Numbered from the stretch's first letter, positions 16,853 through 24,460 are shown. The stretch: 64,000 bases of DNA from Streptomyces aculeolatus (GCF_020400605.1 NZ_JAINRD010000001.1:372001-436000); one strand, 5' to 3'. Notes: a model not told the origin generated them from the sequence alone. Numbers and translations: made by a program.

Positions 16853-18277
16853 TCAGGCTTGCTTGAGTACGGCGTCTCTCATGGCGTCTTTGAACTCGTT
16901 CACGGTGAGGACGCTATGCCACTTGCCGAGGTCTTCGTCCAGGCGGGCCAGCTCTCGCGTGATGCGCCCGGAACCGGTCTCCACGCCGATACGGAGAGCT
17001 TGCATGCCTGTGCGGCCGGCTTCTTCTGCTTCACCTGCTCCTGCGAGGGCTACAGCCTGGCGGGCCAGGTAGACGCCTCGGTCGCGGTGGAACTCGGCCG
17101 GAAGGTTGGTGATGGCGTGACCGAAGCTCTCGGCGGCTGCCTGGTGGTCGCCGAGGGCGTTGAGGCTCTGTGCGCGGTGCACCTCGATGTAAGCGGCGTC
17201 GAGCCAGACCCCCCACGGAGACGCCGGGTCGGGATCCATAGCCTCTCGCAGCTCGTGAGCGTGGTCGTAGGCACGCTTGCAGGCGTCTGCGTCGCCGCTG
17301 AGTGCGTGCCCATGGGCGCCGAACGTCGCGGCCACCGCGGCGAGGCGGCTGCCAGGCTCCGCGCGAGCCTCGGCGGCCTCTGCGACGTCCAGGGCCTCGA
17401 TGGGGTCGCGCATGTCGCCGGCGAGTTGGCTGCGGCGGGCGAGGATGTAGGTGGTGAGTTCAGCGTCCCCCGTCAGATGGGAAAGCTCCAGCGCTTCGCG
17501 TGTCCAGTGCTGGGATGCGCGGAAGTTGCCCGCGTCCTGGTGGAGCCAACCGGCCAGCTCGGCGTACTGCGTCTGTAGTTGGAGGAGCTGTCGGCGGTCT
17601 TCGCCTCGAAGCTCCCGCCGTAACGACCGCATGGCTGCCATCTGACGCTCAACGACCGGGATGCTCTGGTATGGCCCGAACATGTTGTCGTTGTCGATCA
17701 GTACGCGACGAGTGGCCTGCAGGTGCTCGATCGGATTCATCGCGGGCAACGTCCCAGGTGTCGGCGAGGTGGCGACAGCCGGAGCATCCGAGAGCGCGGC
17801 GATTGCCGCCGCCGTCCCGAGCGTGCCGAGCAGCGCACGACGCGATATCGACACGAAGATGATCCTTCCGTCATCGGTGCGGGCAGGGATGGAAATCCCC
17901 TCCGACGACGTTGCCTCACTCTCTGGGCTGTCCTCCAGAAGGACAGAGCCGTTGGACACATCGGGGCCGTGATTGGACACATGGACACGTGGCTGGTCAC
18001 GTGTCTCAGGGCTTGTCGAGGCTGCGGCCTGGATGCGCCGGTACTTGCGGACCAGCGCTCCCTCGGCGCGTAACTCGTGGTCGTAGGCCGTCACCAGGTC
18101 AGCGGACGCGGCCTGGTCCCCGCGCTCGACTCGGGCCATGTAGCTGGGGGTGTAGTTGATTCGCGCGCTCAGCTTGCCCAGTGAGCGGCCCCGGTGGGTG
18201 CGCCACTCCCGCATCTCTGCGCCCAACTCGTGGTGAGGCCCCGCTTCTGGCGTGAGCGCTTTGGGCTTCTGTCCCAC
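16853..18277 (-). CDS. XRE-family regulator with TPR-like C-terminus and an embedded RR motif
   Basis: A 474-residue protein from GTG 18277 (GGTGGAG ribosome site). The N-terminal helix-turn-helix (about 20-80: MREWRTHRGRSLGKLSARINYTPSYMARVERG) is followed by a linker. Near residue 142 comes ISRRALLGTLGTAAAIAALSDAPA, which resembles a Tat signal but lies mid-protein. The remainder is helical and TPR-like (about 200-470). This architecture is common in Streptomyces. It probably controls the split-RibD genes downstream. The function of the RR stretch is unknown; it may just be a membrane-affine hinge. Confidence 0.75.
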   Translation of the reverse strand: MGQKPKALTPEAGPHHELGAEMREWRTHRGRSLGKLSARINYTPSYMARVERGDQAASADLVTAYDHELRAEGALVRKYRRIQAAASTSPETRDQPRVHVSNHGPDVSNGSVLLEDSPESEATSSEGISIPARTDDGRIIFVSISRRALLGTLGTAAAIAALSDAPAVATSPTPGTLPAMNPIEHLQATRRVLIDNDNMFGPYQSIPVVERQMAAMRSLRRELRGEDRRQLLQLQTQYAELAGWLHQDAGNFRASQHWTREALELSHLTGDAELTTYILARRSQLAGDMRDPIEALDVAEAAEARAEPGSRLAAVAATFGAHGHALSGDADACKRAYDHAHELREAMDPDPASPWGVWLDAAYIEVHRAQSLNALGDHQAAAESFGHAITNLPAEFHRDRGVYLARQAVALAGAGEAEEAGRTGMQALRIGVETGSGRITRELARLDEDLGKWHSVLTVNEFKDAMRDAVLKQA

Positions 18278-18442
18278 GCGATCTCCACCCTTGTGTCCTT
18301 TGTGGCGGCTCCATCGAGGCCACATGGACAGTCTTCTGACGGCCCGTCGCCGGCCGTACAACAGATGCACAAGCCGAACACAGCCTATCGACGCTGAGTC
18401 GGCACCGCAGCGAAGAGGACGGAAGGAGAGGGGGTGAGGATG

Positions 18443-18829
18443 CTACGAGTCGGAGCGGTCCGGAAGCCTCTCTTCGATGAGCTCCAGGCGCTCGGCCAAC
18501 GCGGCAAGCTGGGCCTGAAGTTCTGCGAACTCAGCCGCGGTGACGGGCGCGGCCGACGCCCCACGCGGGGAGTCGGGGTCACGGACGAAGCTCCCGCGAC
18601 TGGTGGTGAAGATCCAGCCTTCGTTCCGCAGGCGAGTGAGCGATTTCTGGACCGTCGCCGACACGAAGCCGTACTGCTCGATGAGCTGCCGGACAGAAGG
18701 CAGCTTCTGTCCGGGTTCAAGTGCACCGTTCTTGATCTCTTCGCGCAGGGCATCGGCTAGCTGCTCAAAGGCGGGCCGGGGGTCGTCATCAGCTCTGCTC
18801 ACGCCTCTGAGGGTACCCACGCCTGACAC
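18443..18829 (-). CDS. small GntR-family regulator, KorSA-like
   Basis: A 128-residue protein with a GntR winged helix (AFEQLADALREEIKNGALEPGQKLPSVRQLIEQYGFVSATVQKSLTRLRNEGW) and a short C-terminal coiled coil (AEFAELQAQLAALAERLELIEERL) instead of an effector domain. GTG at 18802 is an alternative start. It is divergent from the transfer operon and faces a palindromic region. This matches KorSA of pSAM2, the GntR repressor of transfer and replication genes. Probably the master repressor of the AICE. Confidence 0.82.
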   Translation of the reverse strand: MSGVGTLRGVSRADDDPRPAFEQLADALREEIKNGALEPGQKLPSVRQLIEQYGFVSATVQKSLTRLRNEGWIFTTSRGSFVRDPDSPRGASAAPVTAAEFAELQAQLAALAERLELIEERLPDRSDS

Positions 18830-19090
18830 GTATTAGCACGCTCGCAGCTTCAACGGGCTTGCGCGACAGTACGTACTGCTACATAGTGCTACGTGAACCC
18901 GCCCGGGGGGGCCCGTGAAACGGACCCGAAGGAAGCGGCTGTTCTTTGAGAACTCCACAGAGTGTCAAGCCGAGTGATTTTGGTCCGCGATGCCGCCTGA
19001 GCTGCGGCGTCGCGGGTCATGGCCACTCGTCTGAGACGAGAGGTTCGCGGCCGGGGGATCCCTGGCCCCGACTCGGAAGGGAGAACGATC
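18830..19090. promoter_or_regulatory. transfer-operon control region with palindrome and leader hairpins
   Basis: Contains the perfect 12-bp palindrome CAGTACGTACTG (18867-18878), then TGCTACATAGTGCTACGTG with two TGCTAC copies: a likely GntR operator. Further down, GCGATGCCGC/GCGGCGTCGC (18987-19013) forms a 10-bp stem including one G-U, and CTCGTC-TGA-GACGAG (about 19026-19040) forms a second hairpin. The rightward transcript therefore probably has a long structured leader. Confidence 0.55.
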
Positions 19091-19444
19091 ATGTTGCTCG
19101 CCATTGGCGACGTCGTCCGTGACCGCCGGGACGATGCCGTGGGCACGGTCGCCGGCATCGCCTCGGGGACGGTGCTGTTGAGGCTCAACGACGCGGTCCG
19201 ACCGGTGCCCTCGGCGAACGTCGAGATGGTGGCGTGTGCGGTCCAGCCGCGGACTCCGTCCACGGACGTCGCCAACCTCTGCTTCGTCGCGCTCGGGCTG
19301 ATCACCGGCGTCGTCATGGGTACCGCCGTCGCTCAGCTCGGTGGGGGCGCGGTCCTTGTCTTCTCGGTCACCTTCACCTTCGCCGTGGCCGTGTCCTCCG
19401 GCCTGAAGGGCGCTTTTCTGCGTCCTCGGCGCATTCGCGTCTGA
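19091..19444 (+). CDS. small two-TM membrane protein of the transfer operon
   Basis: A 117-residue protein from ATG 19091 (AAGGGAG ribosome site). A soluble N-terminal segment (LLAIGDVVRDRRDDAVGTVAGIA, beta-rich, SH3-like in look) precedes two membrane helices (LCFVALGLITGVVMGTAVAQL and AVLVFSVTFTFAVAVSSG). It is the first gene of the rightward operon that leads into spd and tra genes. No named family recognised. A spread or mating-channel role is inferred from position. Confidence 0.68.
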   Translation: MLLAIGDVVRDRRDDAVGTVAGIASGTVLLRLNDAVRPVPSANVEMVACAVQPRTPSTDVANLCFVALGLITGVVMGTAVAQLGGGAVLVFSVTFTFAVAVSSGLKGAFLRPRRIRV

Positions 19445-19460
19445 CTTGCAGGCGTCCAGC

Positions 19461-19503
19461 AGCGGACGGCGGCACTCCCGACCAAGCAGCGCCCGCCGTC
19501 GCT
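19461..19503 (+). promoter_or_regulatory. conserved-loop RNA hairpin, copy A
   Basis: Stem AGCG(G)ACGGCGG with CCGCCGTCGCT, 11 bp and one bulged G. The 20-base loop is CACTCCCGACCAAGCAGCGC. The loop recurs in two other hairpins (20849 and 24416) whose stems differ in sequence but still pair. The downstream tail CCCTATCCCAACCAGGAA, shared with copy C, runs into the ribosome site of the gene at 19542. Confidence 0.6.
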
Positions 19504-19541
19504 GTCTTCCCTATCCCAACCAGGAAGCAGGAGTTCGGATC

Positions 19542-19832
19542 ATGACGATGAAGTCCTTCATCGCCGGCCATGAGGTCGTCACCGTGGACGATGCTTTGGA
19601 GCTGGCGCTTGGTACGCCGTTGGAGCTGTGGCTGGGCGTGGACGGTGAGAGTGCCGAGGAGCGCGCGGCCCGCCTGGACGCGGCACGCGACATCCTTGCC
19701 GAAGAGCCTGAGCTGTACGACCGGGTCACCACTCTCGTGGCCGAGGGGCTGGCCCACGCGCTCACATCGCTGGTCTCGCCTTCCCCGACCGTCGTCTTCG
19801 TCGGTCCGCTGCCGGGTGGTGAGGCGGCTTGA
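19542..19832 (+). CDS. small acidic AICE protein
   Basis: A 96-residue acidic protein (MTMKSFIAGHEVVTVDDALELALG, ESAEERAARLDAARDILAEEPELYDR), predicted mostly helical, with a hydrophobic C-terminal stretch (SPSPTVVFVGPLPG). The ATG was chosen for the AGCAGGAG upstream. Its TGA overlaps the TTG start of the SpdB-like gene (TTGA). It is preceded by hairpin A. No family recognised; its position between two membrane proteins suggests a transfer function. Confidence 0.65.
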   Translation: MTMKSFIAGHEVVTVDDALELALGTPLELWLGVDGESAEERAARLDAARDILAEEPELYDRVTTLVAEGLAHALTSLVSPSPTVVFVGPLPGGEAA

Positions 19833-20845
19833 GCTCGGCTGCCGGACCGAGCGCGAAGCAGATCCGTTCCGCCGAACGGACGCTCTCGGCCGGTACATGG
19901 AGCGTCATCTTCGGCGCGATCCTGTACTCCGTTCTGACCGTCACTCCCCTCGTCCGCAGCGTGACCCCGGATGGGTGGGAACTGACTGCGCCGGTACTGC
20001 CGTTGGTGGTCGACGCGGCGGTCGTGATCGTCGTACGTCTCGACTCGACCGTCGCTCGTCTCGGCGGCTCGGCTGGACCTTGGCCGACAGCGCTGCGCTG
20101 GTTGACCGGCGTCATGACCCTAGCCCTCAACATCGGGTATTCGGCGCTCCATGGTGACTTGGTCGGCGTCGCTGTTCACGCAGTCGCACCCACTCTGCTG
20201 ATCGTCACCGCCGAGGCGGGACTGGCCTACCGGCGCGCGATCACTGCCGCGCTTGAACGCATCGAGCGTGAGCACCGTGAACAGGCCGAGCGTGTGCAGG
20301 CCAAGCGCGATGAACGGATGCGTCTGGCTCGCAAGGAGCGTGAACAGGAGCGCGAAGCTGCTGAGCGCCGCGAACGGGAAGCACGCGAGCACGCCGCCCA
20401 ACTGGAAAAGCAGCGCGCCGAGCGAGAAGCGGCCGAGCGTCGTGAGCAGCGTGAGCACGAAGAGCGTCTGCGCCGCTTCGACCTGGAGCGCGAGGAGCGC
20501 GAACGTCGTGAACAGCGAGAGTTCGAGCTGGCCCGCGAGGCACGTGAACGGGCCGACCGCGAGCACCGTGAACAGCAGCAGCGCTCCGTTCATGAACGCG
20601 CGCAGAACGCCGCTCCTGACCGCCAGCCGCAGCCCAGCACAGCGGGCAATCAGCCGTCGCCGATGGTCGTCGCTGCGCCCGCAAAGCTGAGCGAGGAGGA
20701 GGCACTGGAGGTCATCCGTACCGCCGATCCGAGTAACACCGTGCGACAGCTCGCCGAGCGAACCGGCTGGTCAGTCGGCTGGGTCAGCGTGCGCCTGCGC
20801 GAACTTCAAAGCGTGGCCGGAGAGCCGGCCACAGCATCTCAGTAG
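19829..20845 (+). CDS. spdB: SpdB-like DUF2637 spread protein
   Basis: A 338-residue protein starting at TTG. Residues about 20-135 carry four membrane helices of the DUF2637 family (WSVIFGAILYSVLTVTPLV, LTAPVLPLVVDAAVVIVVRL, LRWLTGVMTLALNIGYSAL, VAVHAVAPTLLIVTAEAGLAY). Residues about 145-255 form a very charged Glu/Arg coiled coil (EREHREQAERVQAKRDERMRL). The C-terminus is a helix-turn-helix-like segment (TVRQLAERTGWSVGWVSVRLRELQ). Such proteins assist intramycelial spread of conjugative elements. Translationally coupled to the gene before it. Confidence 0.82.
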   Translation: MSSAAGPSAKQIRSAERTLSAGTWSVIFGAILYSVLTVTPLVRSVTPDGWELTAPVLPLVVDAAVVIVVRLDSTVARLGGSAGPWPTALRWLTGVMTLALNIGYSALHGDLVGVAVHAVAPTLLIVTAEAGLAYRRAITAALERIEREHREQAERVQAKRDERMRLARKEREQEREAAERREREAREHAAQLEKQRAEREAAERREQREHEERLRRFDLEREERERREQREFELAREARERADREHREQQQRSVHERAQNAAPDRQPQPSTAGNQPSPMVVAAPAKLSEEEALEVIRTADPSNTVRQLAERTGWSVGWVSVRLRELQSVAGEPATASQ

Positions 20846-20848
20846 CCC

Positions 20849-20892
20849 GCGGGGTCCGGTCTCAACCGACCAAAGCAGCGGCCGGACCCCGC
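20849..20892 (+). promoter_or_regulatory. conserved-loop RNA hairpin, copy B
   Basis: Perfect 11-bp stem GCGGGGTCCGG (20849-20859) with CCGGACCCCGC (20882-20892). The 22-base loop ends CCGACCAAAGCAGCGG and matches the loops of copies A and C at CCGACCAA. It sits between the spdB stop and the traB start. It might terminate or attenuate transcription into traB, but it has no U-tract. Confidence 0.62.
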
Positions 20893-20922
20893 TCGTTCCT
20901 CCCAGTGGAAGGACAGTTGGAA

Positions 20923-23124
20923 GTGAATCACGAGGACAACGAGCGAGAGCTGTTCAAGCGGCTTGAAGCCGAAGTGTTCGCCGACTCACCCGCCGAAGAG
21001 AGTGGCGATGTAGTCGACTTCGACAAGGCCCGGACGACCCGATCCGACACGAACGGATCGGCGGACGGGCCTGGTGTCGAGTCGGATGACGATGACGCCG
21101 ATCGGCCGCGGCCGGTCGACGGCCCGCAGCCGAAGGACCCGGGGCTGATGGGCCAGGCGCGTGAGGCCGGGCGGCGGGAGTTGGTGCCGTCCTGGCTGAA
21201 GACCCGTGCCGAACTGGGTACGGCGGTGCGGTGGCTGGCCGCGTACGTGGGGCACATCGTGGCCTTTCACGCTCTGCGTTCGCCGGTCTACGCCGGCCGC
21301 CTGCTGCGGCACACCCCGCGTGGTATCGGACGCAGTCTGCGCGGCTGGCGCCGGTGGGCCTCCGACGCTGAGGGCGCGGGGCTGCGGTCCGCAGAGGCGT
21401 TTCGGGAGCACACCGGCGAGTACCTGAAGCTGTCCCGGCAACGGGATCGGCGCGTGCGCTGGCGCGGCGCGGTGACGGTGGTCATGCTGCCGATCCTCAC
21501 CACGGTTGCGTTGCTCTTGGCCTTCGCCGCCCCGTGGTGGATCCAGACGCTCGCCATCGCTACGGCGGTCGGGGTGTTCGGTGTGGTCGGGGCGCCGGCC
21601 GATGCGCCGATCTCGCAGCATGCGGTGGTCAAGACCGAGGCGCCGAAGCTCACCGCTTCGATGGTGACTATCGCGCTGGGGGCGCTGGGCAACGCGGAGC
21701 TGAACGCGGCCATCAAGAAGGGCGCGGGGCTGCGCTTCACCTCGGAGATCCACCGCGACGGACCGGGCTGGCGGGCGGACATCGAACTGCCCCCGGGGGT
21801 GACGCCGGATGACGTCATCGACAAGCGCAAGGAACTGGCCTCCGGGCTGCGTCGGAAACTGGGGTGCGTGTGGCCGATGCCCAACCCGGACGACCACGAG
21901 GGCACCGTGATTCTGTGGGTGGGGGACCGGCCGATGCACGAGGCGAAGGCGCCGGTCTGGCCGCTGGCGAAGTCGGGCACGGTGGATCTGTTCAAGCCGG
22001 TGCCGTTCGCGAACAACCAGCAGATGCGCTGGGTGAACGTCAGTTTGATGTTTGTCGCGTGCGTCATCGGCTCCATCCCGCGCATGGGCAAGACGTTTCT
22101 GATGCGCCTGCTGCTGCTAATCGCCGCCCTGGATCCGCGCGCTGAGCTGCACGCCTACGACTTCAAGGGCACTGGCGACTTCCGCCCGCTCAAGCCGGTA
22201 TGCCACCGCTACCGCTCCGGCGAGGAAGACGAGGACATCAAGTACTGCCTCGATGACCTGCGGGAGCTGAAGACCGAGCTGCGGCGCCGGGCGAAGGTCA
22301 TCAACTCGCTCCCGCTGTCGCGCTGCCCCGAGTCCAAAGTCACCTCCGAGCTGGCCTCGGACAAGCGGCTGCGGCTGCACCCGGTGATGGTGGTCATGGA
22401 CGAGTGCCAGAAGGCGTTCGAGCACGACAAGTACGGCAAGGAGATCCAGGAGATCGTCACGGACTTCGTCAAGCGCGGTCCGGCGCTGGGCTTCATCACC
22501 GTGCTGGCCACACAGCGTGTGGACAAGCACTCCATCCCCACGCCCATCAGCGCGAACGCGGTGCTGCGGTTCTGCCTGAAGGTCACCGGCCAGATGGAGA
22601 ATGACATGATCCTTGGCACGTCGATGTACAAGGCGGGCTACCGGGCCACGATCTTCTCGTTCAAACGGGACAAGGGCATGGCCTGGATGTCCGGCGAGGA
22701 AGACGAACCGACCATCATTCGGGGCACCAAGGTTGATGCGCCGATGGCGGACACGATCGTGGCCCGCGCTCGGAAGCTGCGCGAGGACTACGGCAACGTC
22801 ACCGGCATCGCCGCCGATGAGGACCTGACCGCCGACGCTGCGGCCGGCTACGACCTGCTTGCCGACATCCGCACCGTCACCACCGCGGAGGAAGAGCGGA
22901 TCTGGAACGAGCGGATCGCCGCCCGCCTGGCCGAACTGCGCCCGGAGGTCTACGGCGGGTGGAAGACCGAGAACGTCACCACCGCGCTCAAGCCGTACGG
23001 GGTGAAGACCACCGGTGTCGCCGGCACGACGGACGCCGGGGAGCGCACCACCCGCCGCGGCATCGTCCGTGCCCACATCCTCAAAGCGATTGCGGAGCGT
23101 GACGACAAGCGGGACGCGGCCTGA
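20923..23124 (+). CDS. traB: TraB/FtsK-like DNA translocase
   Basis: A 733-residue conjugation ATPase that moves double-stranded plasmid DNA between hyphae. The start is GTG 20923 with GGAAGG upstream; GTG 20905 lacks a ribosome site. An acidic N-terminus is followed by membrane helices near residues 180-230 (MLPILTTVALLLAFAAPWW, ALAIATAVGVFGVVG-like), then the FtsK/SpoIIIE domain with Walker A GSIPRMGKT (about 383-391), Walker B HPVMVVMDECQ (about 485-495), and ATQRVDKHSIP. The C-terminal part after about residue 640 likely holds a gamma-like DNA-binding helix-turn-helix. Single-protein transfer of this kind is established for Streptomyces elements. Confidence 0.9.
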   Translation: MNHEDNERELFKRLEAEVFADSPAEESGDVVDFDKARTTRSDTNGSADGPGVESDDDDADRPRPVDGPQPKDPGLMGQAREAGRRELVPSWLKTRAELGTAVRWLAAYVGHIVAFHALRSPVYAGRLLRHTPRGIGRSLRGWRRWASDAEGAGLRSAEAFREHTGEYLKLSRQRDRRVRWRGAVTVVMLPILTTVALLLAFAAPWWIQTLAIATAVGVFGVVGAPADAPISQHAVVKTEAPKLTASMVTIALGALGNAELNAAIKKGAGLRFTSEIHRDGPGWRADIELPPGVTPDDVIDKRKELASGLRRKLGCVWPMPNPDDHEGTVILWVGDRPMHEAKAPVWPLAKSGTVDLFKPVPFANNQQMRWVNVSLMFVACVIGSIPRMGKTFLMRLLLLIAALDPRAELHAYDFKGTGDFRPLKPVCHRYRSGEEDEDIKYCLDDLRELKTELRRRAKVINSLPLSRCPESKVTSELASDKRLRLHPVMVVMDECQKAFEHDKYGKEIQEIVTDFVKRGPALGFITVLATQRVDKHSIPTPISANAVLRFCLKVTGQMENDMILGTSMYKAGYRATIFSFKRDKGMAWMSGEEDEPTIIRGTKVDAPMADTIVARARKLREDYGNVTGIAADEDLTADAAAGYDLLADIRTVTTAEEERIWNERIAARLAELRPEVYGGWKTENVTTALKPYGVKTTGVAGTTDAGERTTRRGIVRAHILKAIAERDDKRDAA

Positions 23125-23134
23125 CGGTCGGATG

Positions 23135-23171
23135 GTGCTACCGGTAGCACTGCAGCCTGCTACCGGTAGCA
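23135..23171. repeat. paired palindromes downstream of traB, clt candidate
   Basis: GTGCTACCGGTAGCAC (23135-23150) is a perfect 16-bp palindrome. TGCTACCGGTAGCA (23158-23171) repeats its 14-bp core with centres 22 bp apart, about two helical turns. A partial third copy, GCTAGCACC, follows near 23177. Position and regular spacing suggest a protein-binding array, either the TraB recognition locus (clt) or an operator. Confidence 0.6.
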
Positions 23172-23273
23172 CCCTCGCTAGCACCAAGAAGCCGATCCCA
23201 CCAGCGACGTAGCGCACAGCACCTACCTGCGACAACCCCACGCAACCCCGCGAAACCAGCCTCGGAGGCTCCC

Positions 23274-23570
23274 ATGTTCACTGCTACCACCATCCCACTC
23301 ATAGTCACTCTCTGTTACATCGGCCTGTGTGTGGCCAGCCCGTACGGCAACTGCCGCAAGTGCCGCGGCTTCGGCTTCAAGACCAAGATCACCCGCCGCG
23401 GCCGGGTCAAGCGCGGCCGTGACTGCCGCCGCTGCCACGGCCACGGCCGCCGCATCCGCATAGGCCGCTGGATCTACAACCGCGCCGCCCGTATCTACCG
23501 CGATGCCCACACCCCCGCCCCCGGCACCCGCCCGGGGACCAGGAGCACGGAAGGGACACCCCGCCGATGA
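23274..23570 (+). CDS. small membrane protein with DnaJ-type zinc motifs
   Basis: A 98-residue protein with one N-terminal membrane helix (TTIPLIVTLCYIGLCVASP) followed by two C-x-x-C-x-G-x-G-like motifs (CRKCRGFG and CRRCHGHG) on a highly basic background. The spacing resembles the DnaJ zinc-binding repeat. A basic, membrane-anchored zinc protein beside traB could contact DNA or the translocase. Its stop overlaps the next gene (ATGA). The function is not established. Confidence 0.68.
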   Translation: MFTATTIPLIVTLCYIGLCVASPYGNCRKCRGFGFKTKITRRGRVKRGRDCRRCHGHGRRIRIGRWIYNRAARIYRDAHTPAPGTRPGTRSTEGTPRR

Positions 23571-23761
23571 ACCTGACTATCTCCGTCGTGCTGCTCGCCG
23601 GCATCGCCCTGGCCGTAGTGCTGCGCCTGAAGTCCGCCACTCTCACCGGCGCCGTCATCGCCGTCCTGTTCGGCTTCTACCTCGCCGACACCGACGCCGC
23701 CCCCACCGTCAACGAACTCGTCACTGCCATCGCCGACGCCGTCCGCGGCATCGGCAACTGA
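23567..23761 (+). CDS. small two-TM membrane protein
   Basis: A 64-residue protein, MNLTISVVLLAGIALAVVLRL, with two predicted membrane helices (the second is LTGAVIAVLFGFYLAD) and a short helical C-terminus. It overlaps the preceding zinc-motif gene by four bases. Small hydrophobic proteins of this kind sit after traB in many Streptomyces elements and are assumed to act in spread. No named domain. Confidence 0.68.
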   Translation: MNLTISVVLLAGIALAVVLRLKSATLTGAVIAVLFGFYLADTDAAPTVNELVTAIADAVRGIGN

Positions 23762-23778
23762 CCGGAACGGAGAACGGT

Positions 23779-23994
23779 TTGAACGCCATCTCTCCCCGTC
23801 CGCAGCACATCTCTCTCATGGCCGTCGGCGAGCTGCGCGACGCCTTCACCGCTCTCGACCACGGTGACCGAGGCACCGCCGTCGCCAGCCTCATGGCTAT
23901 CGATGCCGAGTCATGGCAGGCCATTGAGCGGCGGCTGACTCTCCTCGGCGGAAGCGTCGCCGACCTTCTCAGCGCCCTCGAAATCGAGCCGTGA
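23779..23994 (+). CDS. small helical AICE protein
   Basis: A 71-residue protein from TTG 23779 behind GGAACGGAG, so no ATG start is needed. It reads NAISPRPQHISLMAVGELRD and then an amphipathic helical body (GTAVASLMAIDAESWQAIERRLTLLGGSVADLLSALE). Acidic, soluble, no motif recognised. It lies in the same rightward operon, 17 bases after its neighbour. Confidence 0.58.
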   Translation: MNAISPRPQHISLMAVGELRDAFTALDHGDRGTAVASLMAIDAESWQAIERRLTLLGGSVADLLSALEIEP

Positions 23995-24022
23995 GCCCAT
24001 CCGAGCAAGCCAGGGAGAAGAA

Positions 24023-24409
24023 GTGACATCCGATCCCAACACTGCGGCGTGCCCGCCGCCCGAGGTCGCCTACGCGAACGCGCCGCGCATCGTCCCTGAG
24101 ATTTCGTGGGTGGCCGGCGCGGCAGCCGACAAGGAATTCGGTGTCCCGATGGGGCGCGAATTCTGGCTCCGAAAGGCTGCCCTGCTTGACCGCATCGCTC
24201 TTGCCGAGGTCCAGGTGTACGCGCCCGAAGTCGCCGCCGCAGCAGTCGAGACGGCGGAAGACGCGGCCGGACGACTCGCCGACTTCGATCACACCCACTA
24301 CACCACGCACGGCCCCATCAAGCCGCTGTTGAACCCGCCCGGCCGGTCTTACCGGCCCTACGTCCGCCAGGAGTATCTGGCCTGGCTCACGGCTCACACC
24401 GACTCCTAG
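24023..24409 (+). CDS. AICE hypothetical protein
   Basis: A 128-residue soluble protein from GTG 24023 (AGGGAGAAGAA upstream): MTSDPNTAACPPPEVAYANAP, then a helical region (FWLRKAALLDRIALAEVQVYAPEVAAAAVETAEDAAGRL) and a conserved-looking C-terminus (YTTHGPIKPLLNPPGRSYRPYVRQEYLAWL). I do not recognise a family. The last gene before hairpin C and the replication gene. Confidence 0.62.
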   Translation: MTSDPNTAACPPPEVAYANAPRIVPEISWVAGAAADKEFGVPMGREFWLRKAALLDRIALAEVQVYAPEVAAAAVETAEDAAGRLADFDHTHYTTHGPIKPLLNPPGRSYRPYVRQEYLAWLTAHTDS

Positions 24410-24415
24410 CTACGC

Positions 24416-24460
24416 CCGGAGGCGGCGGCACTCCCGACCAAGGTCGCCCGCCGCCTCCGG
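24416..24460 (+). promoter_or_regulatory. conserved-loop RNA hairpin, copy C
   Basis: Perfect 13-bp stem CCGGAGGCGGCGG (24416-24428) with CCGCCGCCTCCGG (24448-24460). The 19-base loop is CACTCCCGACCAAGGTCGC. Its first 14 bases are identical to the loop of copy A and it shares CCGACCAA with copy B. The 3' tail CCCTATCCCAACCAGGAA also matches copy A and leads to the ribosome site of the replication gene at 24498. Confidence 0.62.

Noticed and set aside
20253..20690. Alternative frames within the charged coiled-coil part of spdB
   Set aside because: They arise from the repetitive GAG/CGT codons of the coiled coil and lack starts with ribosome sites.
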